This document shows, one piece after another, positions 54,152 through 64,000 of a DNA stretch of 64,000 bases. Positions within the stretch are counted from its first letter, which is position 1, and each line of letters begins with the position of its first letter. Origin of the DNA: Verticillium longisporum (taxonomy: Eukaryota > Ascomycota > Sordariomycetes > Glomerellales > Plectosphaerellaceae); contig JAETXT010000004.1 of NCBI GenBank assembly GCA_019188255.1, positions 4,650,001 through 4,714,000 of the forward strand, in the 5' to 3' direction. The translations under genes were made by a program, and so were the position numbers. The notes under the pieces were generated by a model. It saw only the letters and a program-made list of their open reading frames with translations, did no database searches and was not told the origin of the DNA.

Positions 54152-56561
54152 TCATTGCACAGTCAGTCCATGTGCTGCACAACCTATTGACTCCTGATCC
54201 GCTGCGGGACCTGACCTTGGTGATGGGACCGCGCAGTTCAGAGAGTCCTTGGTCGCGGCTGAGCGAGCATTTCGGGTAGCATTGTCTCCAACCTTCACTC
54301 GATATGCCAGCCCCGAGACGCACTCTACCACGGATCGCAACTCCATCGCGAAGGGATCGCTTCCGTTCGTCTTCACTGCCTTTCGCTTCCTCTTGCGAGG
54401 CTGGCCATTCAGGCTGATCGGGCCGAGAGGTTGACGGTTGCGAAGCTCCGCCCGCTCGAAATCTACGATCATGATCTGGCTACTGCCTGCATCATATAAA
54501 ACGTTGCGAGGTTTTCCGTCGCGATGGAGAACTTTCAACTTGTGTATCTCCGTAAAGGCTGCAGTGACCGCGTCGACGACTGCTTGTCTGCCGGTTTGGT
54601 CGCAGCACTCGAACACAGGTCGCCCGGCCCAACTGAGGAACAGGAAGTGCTCAAAAACACCACTGTCATAGTAATACGGGAGGATCAGCTCTATCCTGCC
54701 GAGGCATACCGGGACGTGCTTTCCCTGGATGGCCCTGACTCGATCATACATGTCGTTCTCGTGCCGCAGCAAGACAAGATCGAGACCCTCCACGCCTTTG
54801 GCAACGAGCGTGTAGCCGTGGGACGAAAGTCGCACCTTGAAGAGCGACCCGACTGACCCCGACATGTAGAGGGAATGCAGTCCGCATCGGGGCCACGGTC
54901 TTTGGCCAGCTGAGCACGGATGAGACGAAGAAACTCTAGTCGGCTGATATGTTGGGATCCGTGATCCCCAAAATTGGGGCAGCTCTCGTCCATCGGGCCA
55001 TCGGACGCTAATCCCAGCAGGCATCGTTGGGTGCAGAACGGTCGGTCCTGTATTTTCTGTTGCGTCATTTGGCCGTGCTGCCGGTTTCCTCCGCTGGGTT
55101 GCTTTCGTTTACTGCCCGAGTCTGCCCCTGCGGACAACATGGTCGCCTTATCCTTGGAACGGCTCGGTCGCTTCGGAGTGGGGGAAGGAGGAGCTTCTTC
55201 GTCATCGTCATCGCCTCGACCGTCGATGAGTTCATCCGGTGGCTGGCAACGAGAACGGGTTTGAATGGGCGACCGCTTGAAGCCACGCCACCGCTGGGGT
55301 TTGTAAGGAGACGCGCGAGGCCCCTTGTCCTTGCGCACCGTTTCGGGGATATTCCTCAGCACATCGTCGTACTCCACCGCCCAGGTATCTAGGCCGGCGG
55401 CCGCGTCGTGCCAGGACAGAGGGGGCGGTGTCGCGCAGAGGGCCCGGAGAATGAAGGCGAAGACCTGCGCAGCGGCCGTGCGGTGGAGCCTATTCTCGTC
55501 GTCATCCAGGACGTCCACGTTCGGCACACATACGGAGTAGTAGACAATCGTGGGATCGTCCGGAATGTAGAGGAAGATGAACGTCTCCCCGTGCATACGT
55601 ATCCGTACTGAATGCCCTTGCCGATCATGTAGGAGAAGAGCTGAGTGATGACGGCGGCGGCGAGCGACCTCGATGCAAACGAGAAGCCCTCGCCGTCCTT
55701 GTTGATCACGTCTCGTGCCGGCTGGATCTCCGACTCCAGGCCCGTCACAACCTCGTCGGTGCTCAGCTTGTGCGGTGCCTTGTACTCGATCGCGAGGGCG
55801 GGGATGTTTCGACCGTCCGAAGTCCTGTATATGCAGAATTGGTCCGCCCGGTTGCCTTTTCCCCTCGCCCTACGACGGGGCTTAGGAGCCGGCGGTCTCG
55901 GGGCCGAAGCTGCGGCAGCAGCGTGACCTTCGCCAATGGACATGTGCTCCATAGGCGCAGAGATGGGGTCGTCGGTCCGCCCAAGATTCGTATGGCTCTC
56001 GAAGGTCACGGTTCCCTGGAGACTGAGAGCGGTTCGCAGTCGGGGATCCCTGTATGCCTCGTCAACCAGTTTCTGAACAGCATTTTCGACAACATCACGT
56101 TCAAAGTCCCGGAGCCCAATCTCACTGCTAATGGGCTTGAGCAAGGACCTGACGTATTCCAGCTGATGACGGGATGGGAATGCGGAGTGGGAGGCGAACG
56201 ACTGGCCGGCAGAGAGTTGATCCCAGGTCTCCTCTTGTTTCGTCGCGAAGTCGTCCCAGGGGATGATTCGGCTAGGGAAAATCCGACCGGTGGGGTTCGT
56301 GGTGTCGCCTTGAGTGGTCAATGAACGGTCGGTCACCACCTGAATCGCATGATTGAGCGAGTGACAAGCCTCCAGATACTTCTCAAGTGCCAGCGGTCTC
56401 GCAAGCTCTTCAGCCTCTTCGCGTCGCCGTTGCTCTTCTTCGCGTCGCCGTTGCTCCTCCAAAATACGACCCTCGGCTTCTTCGCGTCGCCGTTGCTCTT
56501 CTTCGCGTCGGCGTTGTTCTTCCCGAAGTTGCTGTCGCAGACTTGCTAGTTCTTCTTCCAT
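54152..56561 (-). pseudogene. coiled-coil FunK1-like protein kinase gene, two frame breaks
   Basis: From ATG 56561: a heptad-rich head made of 24-bp repeats (EEEQRRREEAE-type), a long helical region (ACHSLNHAIQVV, LLKPISSEIG), and a PD-(D/E)XK-like/anchor segment (IPALAIEYKAPHKLS) ending near 55590. The sense then moves to a second frame (TFIFLYIPDDPTIVYYSVCVP, through an acidic linker with a basic Ser-rich patch) and near 54873 to a third with the kinase-like part: GSLFKVRLSSHGYTLVAKGVE, KVLHRDGKPRNVLYD (catalytic HxDxxxxN) and IMIVDFERAELR (DFE for DFG). This domain order is that of a large fungal accessory family. Both breaks sit in short G/C runs (55587-55590 and 54871-54873) and could be assembly errors. 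Confidence 0.75.
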
Positions 56562-57271
56562 AATAAATGTTGATGGAGGTGCAGGAGAGCATTGGTAGAT
56601 GTGAATGAAAGCCTGGCCAGAGAATTAGACAGGATTGTTTTGAATTGCTTTGGCAAGGGACGTACGTGATGTTGAAACTTTTGATTGGGCGGCAAGGTCA
56701 TCAAGGTGAGTTGATGACATAAGCCAATGGGCCTCGACGCGACTCTGACGCGCTTGGACGTCAATTGTCGTATCAATTGCGGATTGCGGAGTGCACCACT
56801 GGCCGCGCCCTGGGATGGTTATAGCGCCCTGAGCCCCACTAGTATCGACGCGTCCGTACGCGTTGAGGCCTGGTGGTACCTGTGCGGGATCCCAGTGTCT
56901 CCGAGGACACGACCGATCACCATGTGCACGAGCCCGCGACGGCATTGAGGCGAGTGATATTTGCACACGCTGCCCATGCCCTGCCGTTCCTCGCTGCGCC
57001 GATGTCGCCAGGGGAGAGCGTGACCCAAACCGCCTTCGGAGCGCCTTTGGCATGCCCACAGCTGTGAGGGCCAACTTTCGGGCCACCAGAAGACTGGCTA
57101 GCTCTCAGGGTCGGCTAGGGTCCACTACATGTAGCTTACCTGTCACGGCTTCTCCCACCACACGTGACCGTCCTGATAGCGAATCGACAAGGCGTTCTGG
57201 AATTCCAGTGGCGGGCTTGCTTGTGTTGAGGCCATCTACCCATTTCCATCGCCCCGTCTCAGACCCCAAAC

Positions 57272-57925
57272 ATGCCCACAACCCATGACAAACAAACTGG
57301 CGACGGCGTCACTGGCTCTGTGAAGGAGACCCGGAAGACGGCCAGGGAAGTTGGACGACCTGCTGGCACACAGGGCGACGCAGCGAAGCCCGGCACCAAG
57401 CCAGCCGTCAGCCGTTGCCCCTTGCCAATCTGTCCCCTCTATCGGTAAGACAGACGTTTGTCTCTTCTTGGCAAGCCGGCGTTACTAACGAGACGAAGGG
57501 AAACCGGCATAGATTGCCCCGACTTGGCTTGCATGCTCTGCTGGATCAAGCGTCCGTCGGAGGCATCACGAGCTCGGGAGGCGACTCCGTAGGTGCTGTC
57601 GGCCACGTAAAGGCGACCATCCCAGCGGCATCCTCTTCCCTTCCCACGCGTTGTTCATCCTCCCCGGGACCGCACTGCCGCACCGCCAACACCAAACACC
57701 AACGATTACCCCGACTTGGACGACTCCCTATCACCCGGAGATCAGGTTTTTGATAAGCGCCCTGTCACATACAGTACTAGATTCGCTGACCCCTCTAGCA
57801 CTGAACCAAAGCGGTATGCGCACCCTTGCCCCCGCACATCATGTCCATCATCACCGAATCCTTCACCTCAAGCCTCTGGCTTCCCACGCTCGCCTGTCCC
57901 TCAAAAACCTGCTTGTCCCCGTTGA
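57272..57925 (+). CDS. possible small multi-exon gene
   Basis: Exon 1 from ATG 57272 to 57444, then an intron with a GTAAGA donor, a perfect GTTACTAACG branch site and a CATAG acceptor (57445-57512). The joined frame continues to 57753. An alternative downstream frame (57690-57925) looks more protein-like (NDYPDLDDSLSPGDQVFDKRPV), so another intron probably lies between. The product would be small, basic at the start and Pro/Ser-rich at the end. No family recognised. The strong branch site is the best evidence. Confidence 0.35.
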
Positions 57926-58104
57926 ATCGAACCTCGATTGGTAGCCAATCAGCATTCGCGCGAATCTCGACGGACATGGCGGTAGCGCAACACAATAGGT
58001 ACTCCCCGTCCACTTCATCACGCATCCCCCTCAGCGCCTCCGACCCAGCAGTATCCGCCGCGACCACGCTTCTAGGTGTATAGACATCTTTCCGGTGTGT
58101 CGTC

Positions 58105-58773
58105 CTACTGCACAAAGGCCCGTGTTGCCGAGATGTTGACGATGCTGCTGTCCTTGCGCCTCTTGGCCCTGGGCCTTGCCGAGGTCGTCCGATGCCGCGT
58201 CTTCGATGTGCTCGGAGCCTGGCAAGCAGAGTGAACATGTTGCTGGGCTTCCAGGTGCGCAACGCGGTCGCGGAGAGCGCCGAGCTCGACGACAATGTCC
58301 CTCAAGCTGGTGCAAGTGCCATCTGGAAAGCCAGAGGCATTGCTCTCATCTTGATCGAGGTCGACGGATTCCGTCCTTGAAGCCTCATCGTCATGTGGAT
58401 CCCAATCGCCGCCAGCGGCGTCGTCATGAGGTGCGATATCGGTGGCAATGCCCTCATCCTCCGTTTCTAAAGCACCCTCTTCCTCGGGAGGGAGGCCGCC
58501 GGTGACACCACTCTGAGACCGGGCGTCTCTGCCGACCCCGTCAACCGTGGTTTCGTCGTTGGCGTCCGCAGCTTCTTCGAACCTGGCCTCAGTGTACTCG
58601 ACGTTGGCCATCACGTCGACTTCAACATCCTCGAAGTCGCATTCGTCATTGCTGTCGTCGCCGTCATTGCCGTCGTCGCCGTCATTGCTGTCGTCGTCGC
58701 TAATGCAGATAACTTCGTGGTCATGGACGACAACGTCTGGAGACTTCGCCCGGAAGTGCTTGAGGATTGCCAT
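58105..58773 (-). CDS. acidic protein with SUMO-interaction-like motif, 222 aa
   Basis: Uninterrupted frame from ATG 58773. Residues 21-28 read VICISDDD, a hydrophobic core followed by acidic residues as in SUMO-interacting motifs, and a DGDDGNDGDD microsatellite-coded acidic run follows. The middle is acidic and disordered. Near residue 155 a short coiled coil appears (SLRDIVVELGALRDRVAHLEAQQ), and the C-terminus is basic with RPRAKRRK. A nuclear, SUMO-linked role is an inference. No family recognised. Confidence 0.5.
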   Translation of the reverse strand: MAILKHFRAKSPDVVVHDHEVICISDDDSNDGDDGNDGDDSNDECDFEDVEVDVMANVEYTEARFEEAADANDETTVDGVGRDARSQSGVTGGLPPEEEGALETEDEGIATDIAPHDDAAGGDWDPHDDEASRTESVDLDQDESNASGFPDGTCTSLRDIVVELGALRDRVAHLEAQQHVHSACQAPSTSKTRHRTTSARPRAKRRKDSSIVNISATRAFVQ

Positions 58774-59305
58774 CGTTGCTGTGCGTTTTGGTAAGAGGAG
58801 GAGGCAATGAGAAGGGGGAGAGATTTGGTGACAGGGAGGAGGCGATGGCAGTCTTTAAATACCCGGGATTCAGTCAGTCGGCGAACCCCATGCCCCTGTC
58901 TGCGAGCGGCTGTCGCAGACGTGCCGCCCAGCATTGGTCCGAGGCAGATTCGCCTGGTGCCTTTCCCTGCGGTGCCAGGGTTTCCGGGGTGCTCTGGTGC
59001 GGTGGTGGGCGCAAGCATGCGCTCCTCGAAGGGGTCACCTGGTATCGTCATTACCACGTCGCGAGGAAAAATGCGTGTTCGGCGAGGCGGCGTTCATGGG
59101 TTGTCGTCCTTGAGAGCACGCCGAGGCGCTCAAGAGGATGTGATATCCTCAGGCCCGTTCTCGCACTGGTCCCAGGACCGAGCATGTTGGATCCCTCGTC
59201 CAGGGATGCGCCTGTGTACGTAGCACATCATGCGCGGATCCCAGCACATCTGTCTATTTTCTGCTGTTTGGCACCCCGTCGACTTAGCCGATGTGCGTCT
59301 GGGAG

Positions 59306-59650
59306 TCAGAGGGGCTGGTGCCCGTGTTGCCCACCGTACCCTTGGCCATACTGTGACATCTCCCAGATATAAAACAGTAATCTCCTTGCCTTGGTGACTT
59401 TTCCGACATCACCGTCCGTCACCATACTCTTCAGGCGCTGACAATCGGGAGGCGTCGTGGCATATCCAGCCAGCCTGCCTGTTACCAATGGAGCGGAGGA
59501 TGTAAACACATTCGGAGAAGGGCTGTCGGTCATGGGCGTAGAGTGCTTTTGTATCGAACCGAGACGCGAACAAACCGGGCTGAAGTTGTGTCCTCAGCAC
59601 GTCTAACGGGAAGGTGAATTTTGCAGTAGCAAAGCCTCCGGATCTGGGTA
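59306..59650 (-). pseudogene. possible mitochondrial carrier relic
   Basis: One minus frame reads ATAKFTFPLDVLRTQLQ, which fits the carrier signature P-x-D-x-x-R/K-x-Q/R, followed by ECVYILRSIG. A second frame nearby reads GRLAGYATTPPDCQRLKSM, resembling another repeat start (G-x-x-AG...TTP-x-D). A GTAAGT donor and CCCAG acceptor just upstream (near 59694-59650) suggest a former exon border. The rest of the six-helix protein is absent. The match rests on short motifs, so this is a guess. Confidence 0.3.
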
Positions 59651-60298
59651 AATGTAAGTCTTCTGCCGAAGTCAAAGACCTGGGGAACTTACAAGGAAAT
59701 CTTGTTCCTGCGCGGAGGGGTTGGTCTGCTTTGGGGCGCATGGATCGACGTCTGAGTCCATCATAGCATGTGGTTTGGCATATGGCGAAGTGGGTCGTTC
59801 GGATTAACATTCGGGCGCTTCGCCAAATTCCGCTTGTCGCGTATAGCCGCTTATAAGATACGCCCCACGTCCGTCCCTAGGCTTCACCATATATCGACGA
59901 GGCCCCTGGCGCGGAGATCGCCCGCTGTTCGAGTCTGTCAAAGTTCCCCACGGGACCTCGGCGTCGCGATGCTTTGAATCCGCCGTCCCTGGTGTTCGCG
60001 CCTGACGCTTTGGGCTAAACCATGGAGGGCGGTCGCCCGAGCGGCCGACCGCACCCAACGCCGCCGGTGCTCCGCAAGGTCTCGGGCTCGCACAGCTCCC
60101 TCGGAGACGACCGGGTACAGAGAGAATATGCAATGCTGCTGTCCTATCAGGTGCGAAGGCAAGAAAGCAAGGAAGATTCTAGGCTTCCGTGTGAATGACC
60201 AACAACGTGCGACCCCGCATTCACTACCCCTAAGGACCGCCTTCGTCTCCGACTGTCTTCATCTCCATGCTTCACAACACGTTTCCCGAAACCACAAC

Positions 60299-60916
60299 AT
60301 GGCGAGCATTACACCCTCTAAACCTCGCATCGTTACTTTCTCATTCGACGAGGAAGAATTATTTCAACAGATCTGGGTCGATTTGCTGCATAGCCTCCGC
60401 GACAAGGCCAGCCTCGAGACCGTAAACCATAAGCAGGCCGCTCTGACCTGTTTGCAGCAACACCCGACACCGACGGTGATACTACTTACAGACGCCGCCC
60501 TCACCAAGAAGTACTCAGAAGTATGGAATGCCGTCATCGCCTACGTACGTGGAGGAGGCATCGCTATCGCCATGGGCCTCTTCAGTAGTTTCGTCAGACC
60601 CAACGACATTGGTCCTCTCTTCGCCAAGGCAGGACTGCGATGGAGCGTGGGCAACTATCATCGCATGAACGTCTCGTTCAACTCAGAGGCACTTGAAGCG
60701 ACCCTCCCGGCCGAGTACAGTCAGAAGGCGCAATTTCTGAAAGGGGTGGATGCAGGCGCGGTTCTTTACGGGTTCGACGATGAGTTCGGGGAGGGAACAG
60801 AAGCTGCGATTGCTTTCGCACGGGTTGGCGACGGCAAGATCGGCTACGTCGGGGATGTCAATGCTGAAGAAGGGACGACCGCCACCATCATCGCAATGTG
60901 CGGCTTGCCTGGATGA
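60299..60916 (+). CDS. conserved fungal GATase-like protein, 205 aa, intact
   Basis: ATG 60299 (a longer in-frame start at 60128 adds low-complexity sequence). Its landmarks are IVTFSFDEEELFQQIW, PTVILLTDAALTK, VIAYVRGGGIAIAMGLFSSFVRPNDIGPLFAKAGLRWSVGNYHR, LPAEYSQKAQFLKGV and GKIGYVGDVNAEEG. The alternating strand/helix order with a glycine-rich VRGGG turn recalls the class-I glutamine-amidotransferase-like fold of ThuA-type proteins; there is no catalytic Cys at the usual elbow (MGLFSSF instead). I know this block as a recurrent uncharacterised domain in ascomycetes. It is one of the few undamaged conserved genes here and serves as a control for frame errors elsewhere. Confidence 0.7.
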   Translation: MASITPSKPRIVTFSFDEEELFQQIWVDLLHSLRDKASLETVNHKQAALTCLQQHPTPTVILLTDAALTKKYSEVWNAVIAYVRGGGIAIAMGLFSSFVRPNDIGPLFAKAGLRWSVGNYHRMNVSFNSEALEATLPAEYSQKAQFLKGVDAGAVLYGFDDEFGEGTEAAIAFARVGDGKIGYVGDVNAEEGTTATIIAMCGLPG

Positions 60917-61388
60917 AGAACAGAACATGTACCGGATACGCAAGTGGGACCCCTTCCAGGGAAAGAGAAACACAGGGTTTAAATTTGTTCATCGGCTTTC
61001 ATTTACCCATTTTATCCCCGATCTAGCCTGTTTATCTGCGAGCATCCGACGTGATAGTCGCCAGGGATCAGCCCGTAGCCCCACGCCCGCGATGCATGGG
61101 CCCACTGGCGTCAGGCACGGGCCGCCCCGCTCGTACGCCTTCAAGTCGCGTCGCGACCATCAACTCTCCATACATGGCCACGACAAACGGCGACATCATG
61201 CTATCCCGAACTGATGCCCTTCCCGATAACCTGGAGCCGCAAAGTCGAGATGACTGCTCCAGTGACAGCAATTCATCGATATGCATACCCAGGTCGTCAA
61301 GCCCCCTCGACCGGCTAGAGTCGGACTGCCGGATCATCTCAACCTCGACAACAAAGCAGCGCCGGCAGCCGAACCGCCGTTAGGCACT

Positions 61389-62250
61389 ATGACAAGCGGT
61401 CCGCTAGTGCGCAAATTGAACTCTAAGGAACGGCGTAAGGAGCAACGGCGCAAGCAGCAGCGGAAGGAGGAGCGGCAGCGACGCGCTGATGCCGCAGATA
61501 TCGCTGCGGCATTGGCGACAGCTTCGAAAAGACAATGCGTTCGGCCCAACGAGGGGCCTAAGCTACACCCTATAGTGTTGAACTTCGCGGGCATCATGGC
61601 AAAGCTGTCGGGCGTGCCCCACTACCCCCTCCAGCCGGCCCGTTCTATACCGCTTCCGACCAGCTGGTGGGCGTTCTTCGGAAGCTCATCCACACCTGGG
61701 ACATCGACTGCGCGCTATGCAGGCTCCATTACAAGGCCCCCGACACGACGACGCACCGATTGGAGAACTGCGACTGTCTGGATGAGTCTTCCGATGCGCG
61801 GTGCTGGCTCACAATGTTCAAGTCGTACCACGCATCCTGCAACGGCAAAGGCTCTCGGTGCTCGGAGTGCCTCTTCCCATCAACACTCTGCTTGCGTACG
61901 GTGTATCGCGAAGATATGGACGAGGAGTACGGCCACGAAAAGGAGGCACGCGAAAACTGGGGCGTCATCTACATGGAGGCACAATGTGACTGGGTCAAGG
62001 TCATTCAAAGGTTCGTGTCTGGTTGCATGGTCGTCGGGGATGCCTCGAACGCTGCGGCGGCATAAGCGTTCTTGGGTCAGCTGCGCTGGACCATATGGGC
62101 TGGCAGGATTGGCAGGGTCTGAGAGAGAACGGCCCTAACCATATCCAATGCTGGCTCCAAGAGATGGACGAAATCAGTGGGCTGCGTTGCCCACGGCTGT
62201 TGAAGCTTTTCTGGTTCCTAGCGCACGTTGCCGCTTGTGTTGTCAGGTAA
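61389..62250 (+). pseudogene. orphan Cys-rich tail of telomere-linked (RecQ-type) helicase family
   Basis: From ATG 61389: a very basic helix (RKLNSKERRKEQRRKQQRKEERQRR) and a linker; near 61639-61641 (a CCC run) the sense moves to the frame carrying LIHTWDIDCALCRLHY, HRLENCDC, a GSRCSECLFPSTLC pair and WGVIYMEAQCDWVKVIQRFVSGC. Near 62040-62070 it moves again to ALDHMGWQDW, NHIQCWLQEMDEISGLRCPRLLKLFW. The C-x2-C, H-x4-C, C-x2-C-x2-P-x2-C order and the Trp-rich end match the C-terminal zinc region I know from fungal subtelomeric RecQ-like helicases. The helicase motor itself is absent. This is consistent with a recombined or subtelomeric fragment. Confidence 0.5.
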
Positions 62251-64000
62251 TACGTGACAAGTCTATGCTGTAATGGACGAGCACCGCTCGAAATACTCTG
62301 CAAGCACTTCCTTCGGCATTCCGCATGTAATTGTCACAACCGACCTTGCCCATGCAGGGGCTACCACCGTACGCACAAAGAAAGCAACTGTGCAAGATGT
62401 GCGTGCGCGGTGTCGCGACGGGTCTAGTGCGCAAGGTCAGGGCGATTCAGGCCGAGCTGGAAGCTGCTGTTGTGGAGGTCCGCCATAAGCGGTGTGAGAG
62501 GGCAAAATACACCGCTCGAGCGGGAAAAGGCATCTTTTCCCACGCCTTGATGCGTCAGCCGCGTGATATTGTAAACTCCGAATAAATCCAAAGGACTATT
62601 AAAACACCGAATGAAGATTCCGCAACCTCTTCTCGCATTCTTTCTGATGGCAGAAACTTCGGCTCTTACGCCAGCATCCATCCTCTCCGTCGGTCGCAAT
62701 GTCGCTCTTCCTGCGCTGCCCTTGCCTGAGATGTCCAGGGCGAACATCCAGGCTACCTTAGCCCTCTTGGCGGAGAAGACCAAGTTTGTGATGATGATCG
62801 TTTGGGCTCGGTCGTTGCACGGCGTGGAAATGGCCCCGGTTCAAATTTTGTGGGCGGCGATGCTGTCGTCCGTAGACGCGTCATGTTTCGCGGCGTGCTC
62901 TTGATGGTTTCGGTGGTCGGGGCCTGCTCTGAGGGCACAACGGGCCTCCACGGGTCTCAATTCAATGCTGGGGGAAGCATTGGGATCCATGGAGGCCATT
63001 GCGACCACAAGCAGGCGTATTTCGGGGCTGTCGCTTCCTTCGATTTCAAAAGTTCCGTTCTCGCTATTGGTGATGTTTTAGGCGCAAGGTCTTAGTCGCT
63101 TGTTAAGATACGTGTGCCTGATGCGTGATCATGTGATGACTCTTGGCGCAAGCCATTAGTGCAAGCCTCAATCAGCCCCGGTTGTGTGGCGCAGCGATGC
63201 CGATCAAGAACCAGCCCCGCAGCTAAGGCTGCGTTGCCTGATTGGCCACCGCAATATTGGAGTTGAAGCCTCTGATTGGAACGATTCATAAGGTGCCATT
63301 CTTGCGCTTGCCCAATACATCGAGGGTCGGTTGTCTCAGGACGGCTTGAGTTCGTGAGGGGAACACAGCCCGTTTCCCCTCACCATGAGGCCAATCAGAT
63401 GGCCAGAGGTTCGTGCGTCAGGCTGCCAGCTGTGACGACATGGACGAACCTCTTGGCTGCTTATCCTTCTCGGTCTCTCGAGTGGTTCTAACTGGCCAAA
63501 CGACGCCAGGGGTTTCTCACATCTGGCGCCAGTGGTCTGCGCTCCGTCTTCTCCAGGAACCTACCAAGAGCTTCGACATCCAACGATCTCGCAGCTGGCG
63601 CGTGGTGTCGCGACATCTGCGAAGCCCCGGCCGTCAGCACAGCACACGACGACTGCAGGCTGTAATGGACAAGTTACCCCTCAACGTATCAGGACCTGAA
63701 AGTGAGGGAATGGACCGTGGGGGAGCCGTGCACGCGAATCAGAGGTACGAGTAGTTGGTGCCCGAAGGGATCCACCAACAGGTAGTAAGATTCGGGTCTT
63801 TGTCGATAGCCTGAACGGCAAGGAATAATTGACCTTCTTTTCGAGGAGACTCCATTTGTTTTGGTGGAGAAAAACGCGTTACGAGGAAGATAGTCGCGTG
63901 GTCGCGGTTGGGTGGCCCACCCACTTGTCTGGGCCACCCACTTATCATGTACGTTATAGCCTGCCGTAGTGGAGGTCGCGCCGCCGACGGGACTCCCAGC
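62251..64000. other. no supported gene
   Basis: Short frames on both strands; none carries a domain or convincing intron. 62331-62585 has one Cys pair (LCKMC) in a basic frame and could be part of the preceding relic. The window ends in unremarkable sequence. Confidence 0.4.

Noticed and set aside
61281..62138. Single 285-codon plus-strand frame taken as one gene
   Set aside because: After about 61640 the frame loses protein-like character, and the conserved Cys/His residues lie in another frame.
1..64000. CRISPR array, prokaryotic operons, Starship-type captain (tyrosine recombinase) or biosynthetic cluster
   Set aside because: None of the signatures was found: introns show a eukaryotic genome, and there is no DUF3435-like frame and no PKS, NRPS or terpene synthase motif.

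Overview
The window looks like nuclear DNA of a filamentous ascomycete, most likely a Sordariomycete; the order is an inference. The evidence is short spliceosomal introns (46-79 nt in most cases, 192 nt in one) with GTRNGT donors and CTRAC-type branch points, fungal-specific gene families (an MCFYDQ-type Cys protein, MADS-like small proteins, a coiled-coil FunK1-like kinase, F-box/ankyrin), a Ty1/copia element primed by half of the initiator tRNA, and a Tad-type LINE. I see no housekeeping gene cluster, rRNA or tRNA. Genes are sparse, short and lineage-specific, and many are broken, as expected of an accessory or subtelomeric compartment.

Layout. 1-2.4 kb: weak small genes. 2.4-8.3 kb: an almost complete copia retrotransposon with 213-bp LTRs that differ at one base. 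8.3-15 kb: a multi-pass membrane protein, a degenerate zinc-finger/coiled-coil gene and an intron-containing unknown. 16-28.8 kb: two paralogous beta-sandwich (transthyretin-like) genes, a coiled-coil gene, the first tandem-BRCT gene (A), a MADS-like gene, a Ulp1-like protein lacking catalytic residues and a truncated PAQR/haemolysin-III gene. 30-39 kb: a Ser/Thr-rich secreted protein, minisatellite-rich DNA, an MCFYDQ-family gene, an F-box/ankyrin gene and a gene broken at a C9 run. 39.8-45.5 kb: three more tandem-BRCT genes (B, C, D) around a broken acetyltransferase; C carries a 16-bp tandem duplication and D has two frame breaks. 46-49.8 kb: a second MADS-like gene, an integral membrane protein and a Cys-rich gene. 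49.9-53.1 kb: a decayed DDE transposon split by a 5'-truncated LINE with a 15-bp target-site duplication, followed by a third MADS-like gene. 53.4-54 kb: a tandem-repeat block. 54-62.3 kb: a frame-broken kinase, an acidic protein with a SUMO-interaction-like motif, a possible mitochondrial carrier relic, an intact conserved GATase-like protein and an orphan copy of the Cys-rich tail found on fungal telomere-linked helicases. The last 1.7 kb holds nothing I can support.

No pathway links these genes. The organising theme is amplification and decay of small nuclear or regulatory-looking families (four tandem-BRCT, three MADS-like, two transthyretin-like). Several reading frames (37.8, 44.2, 45.2, 54.9, 55.6 and 61.6 kb) can each be closed by adding one base, usually in a short C/G run. 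That is either real decay or systematic homopolymer error in the assembly, so every 'broken' call here should be checked against reads.
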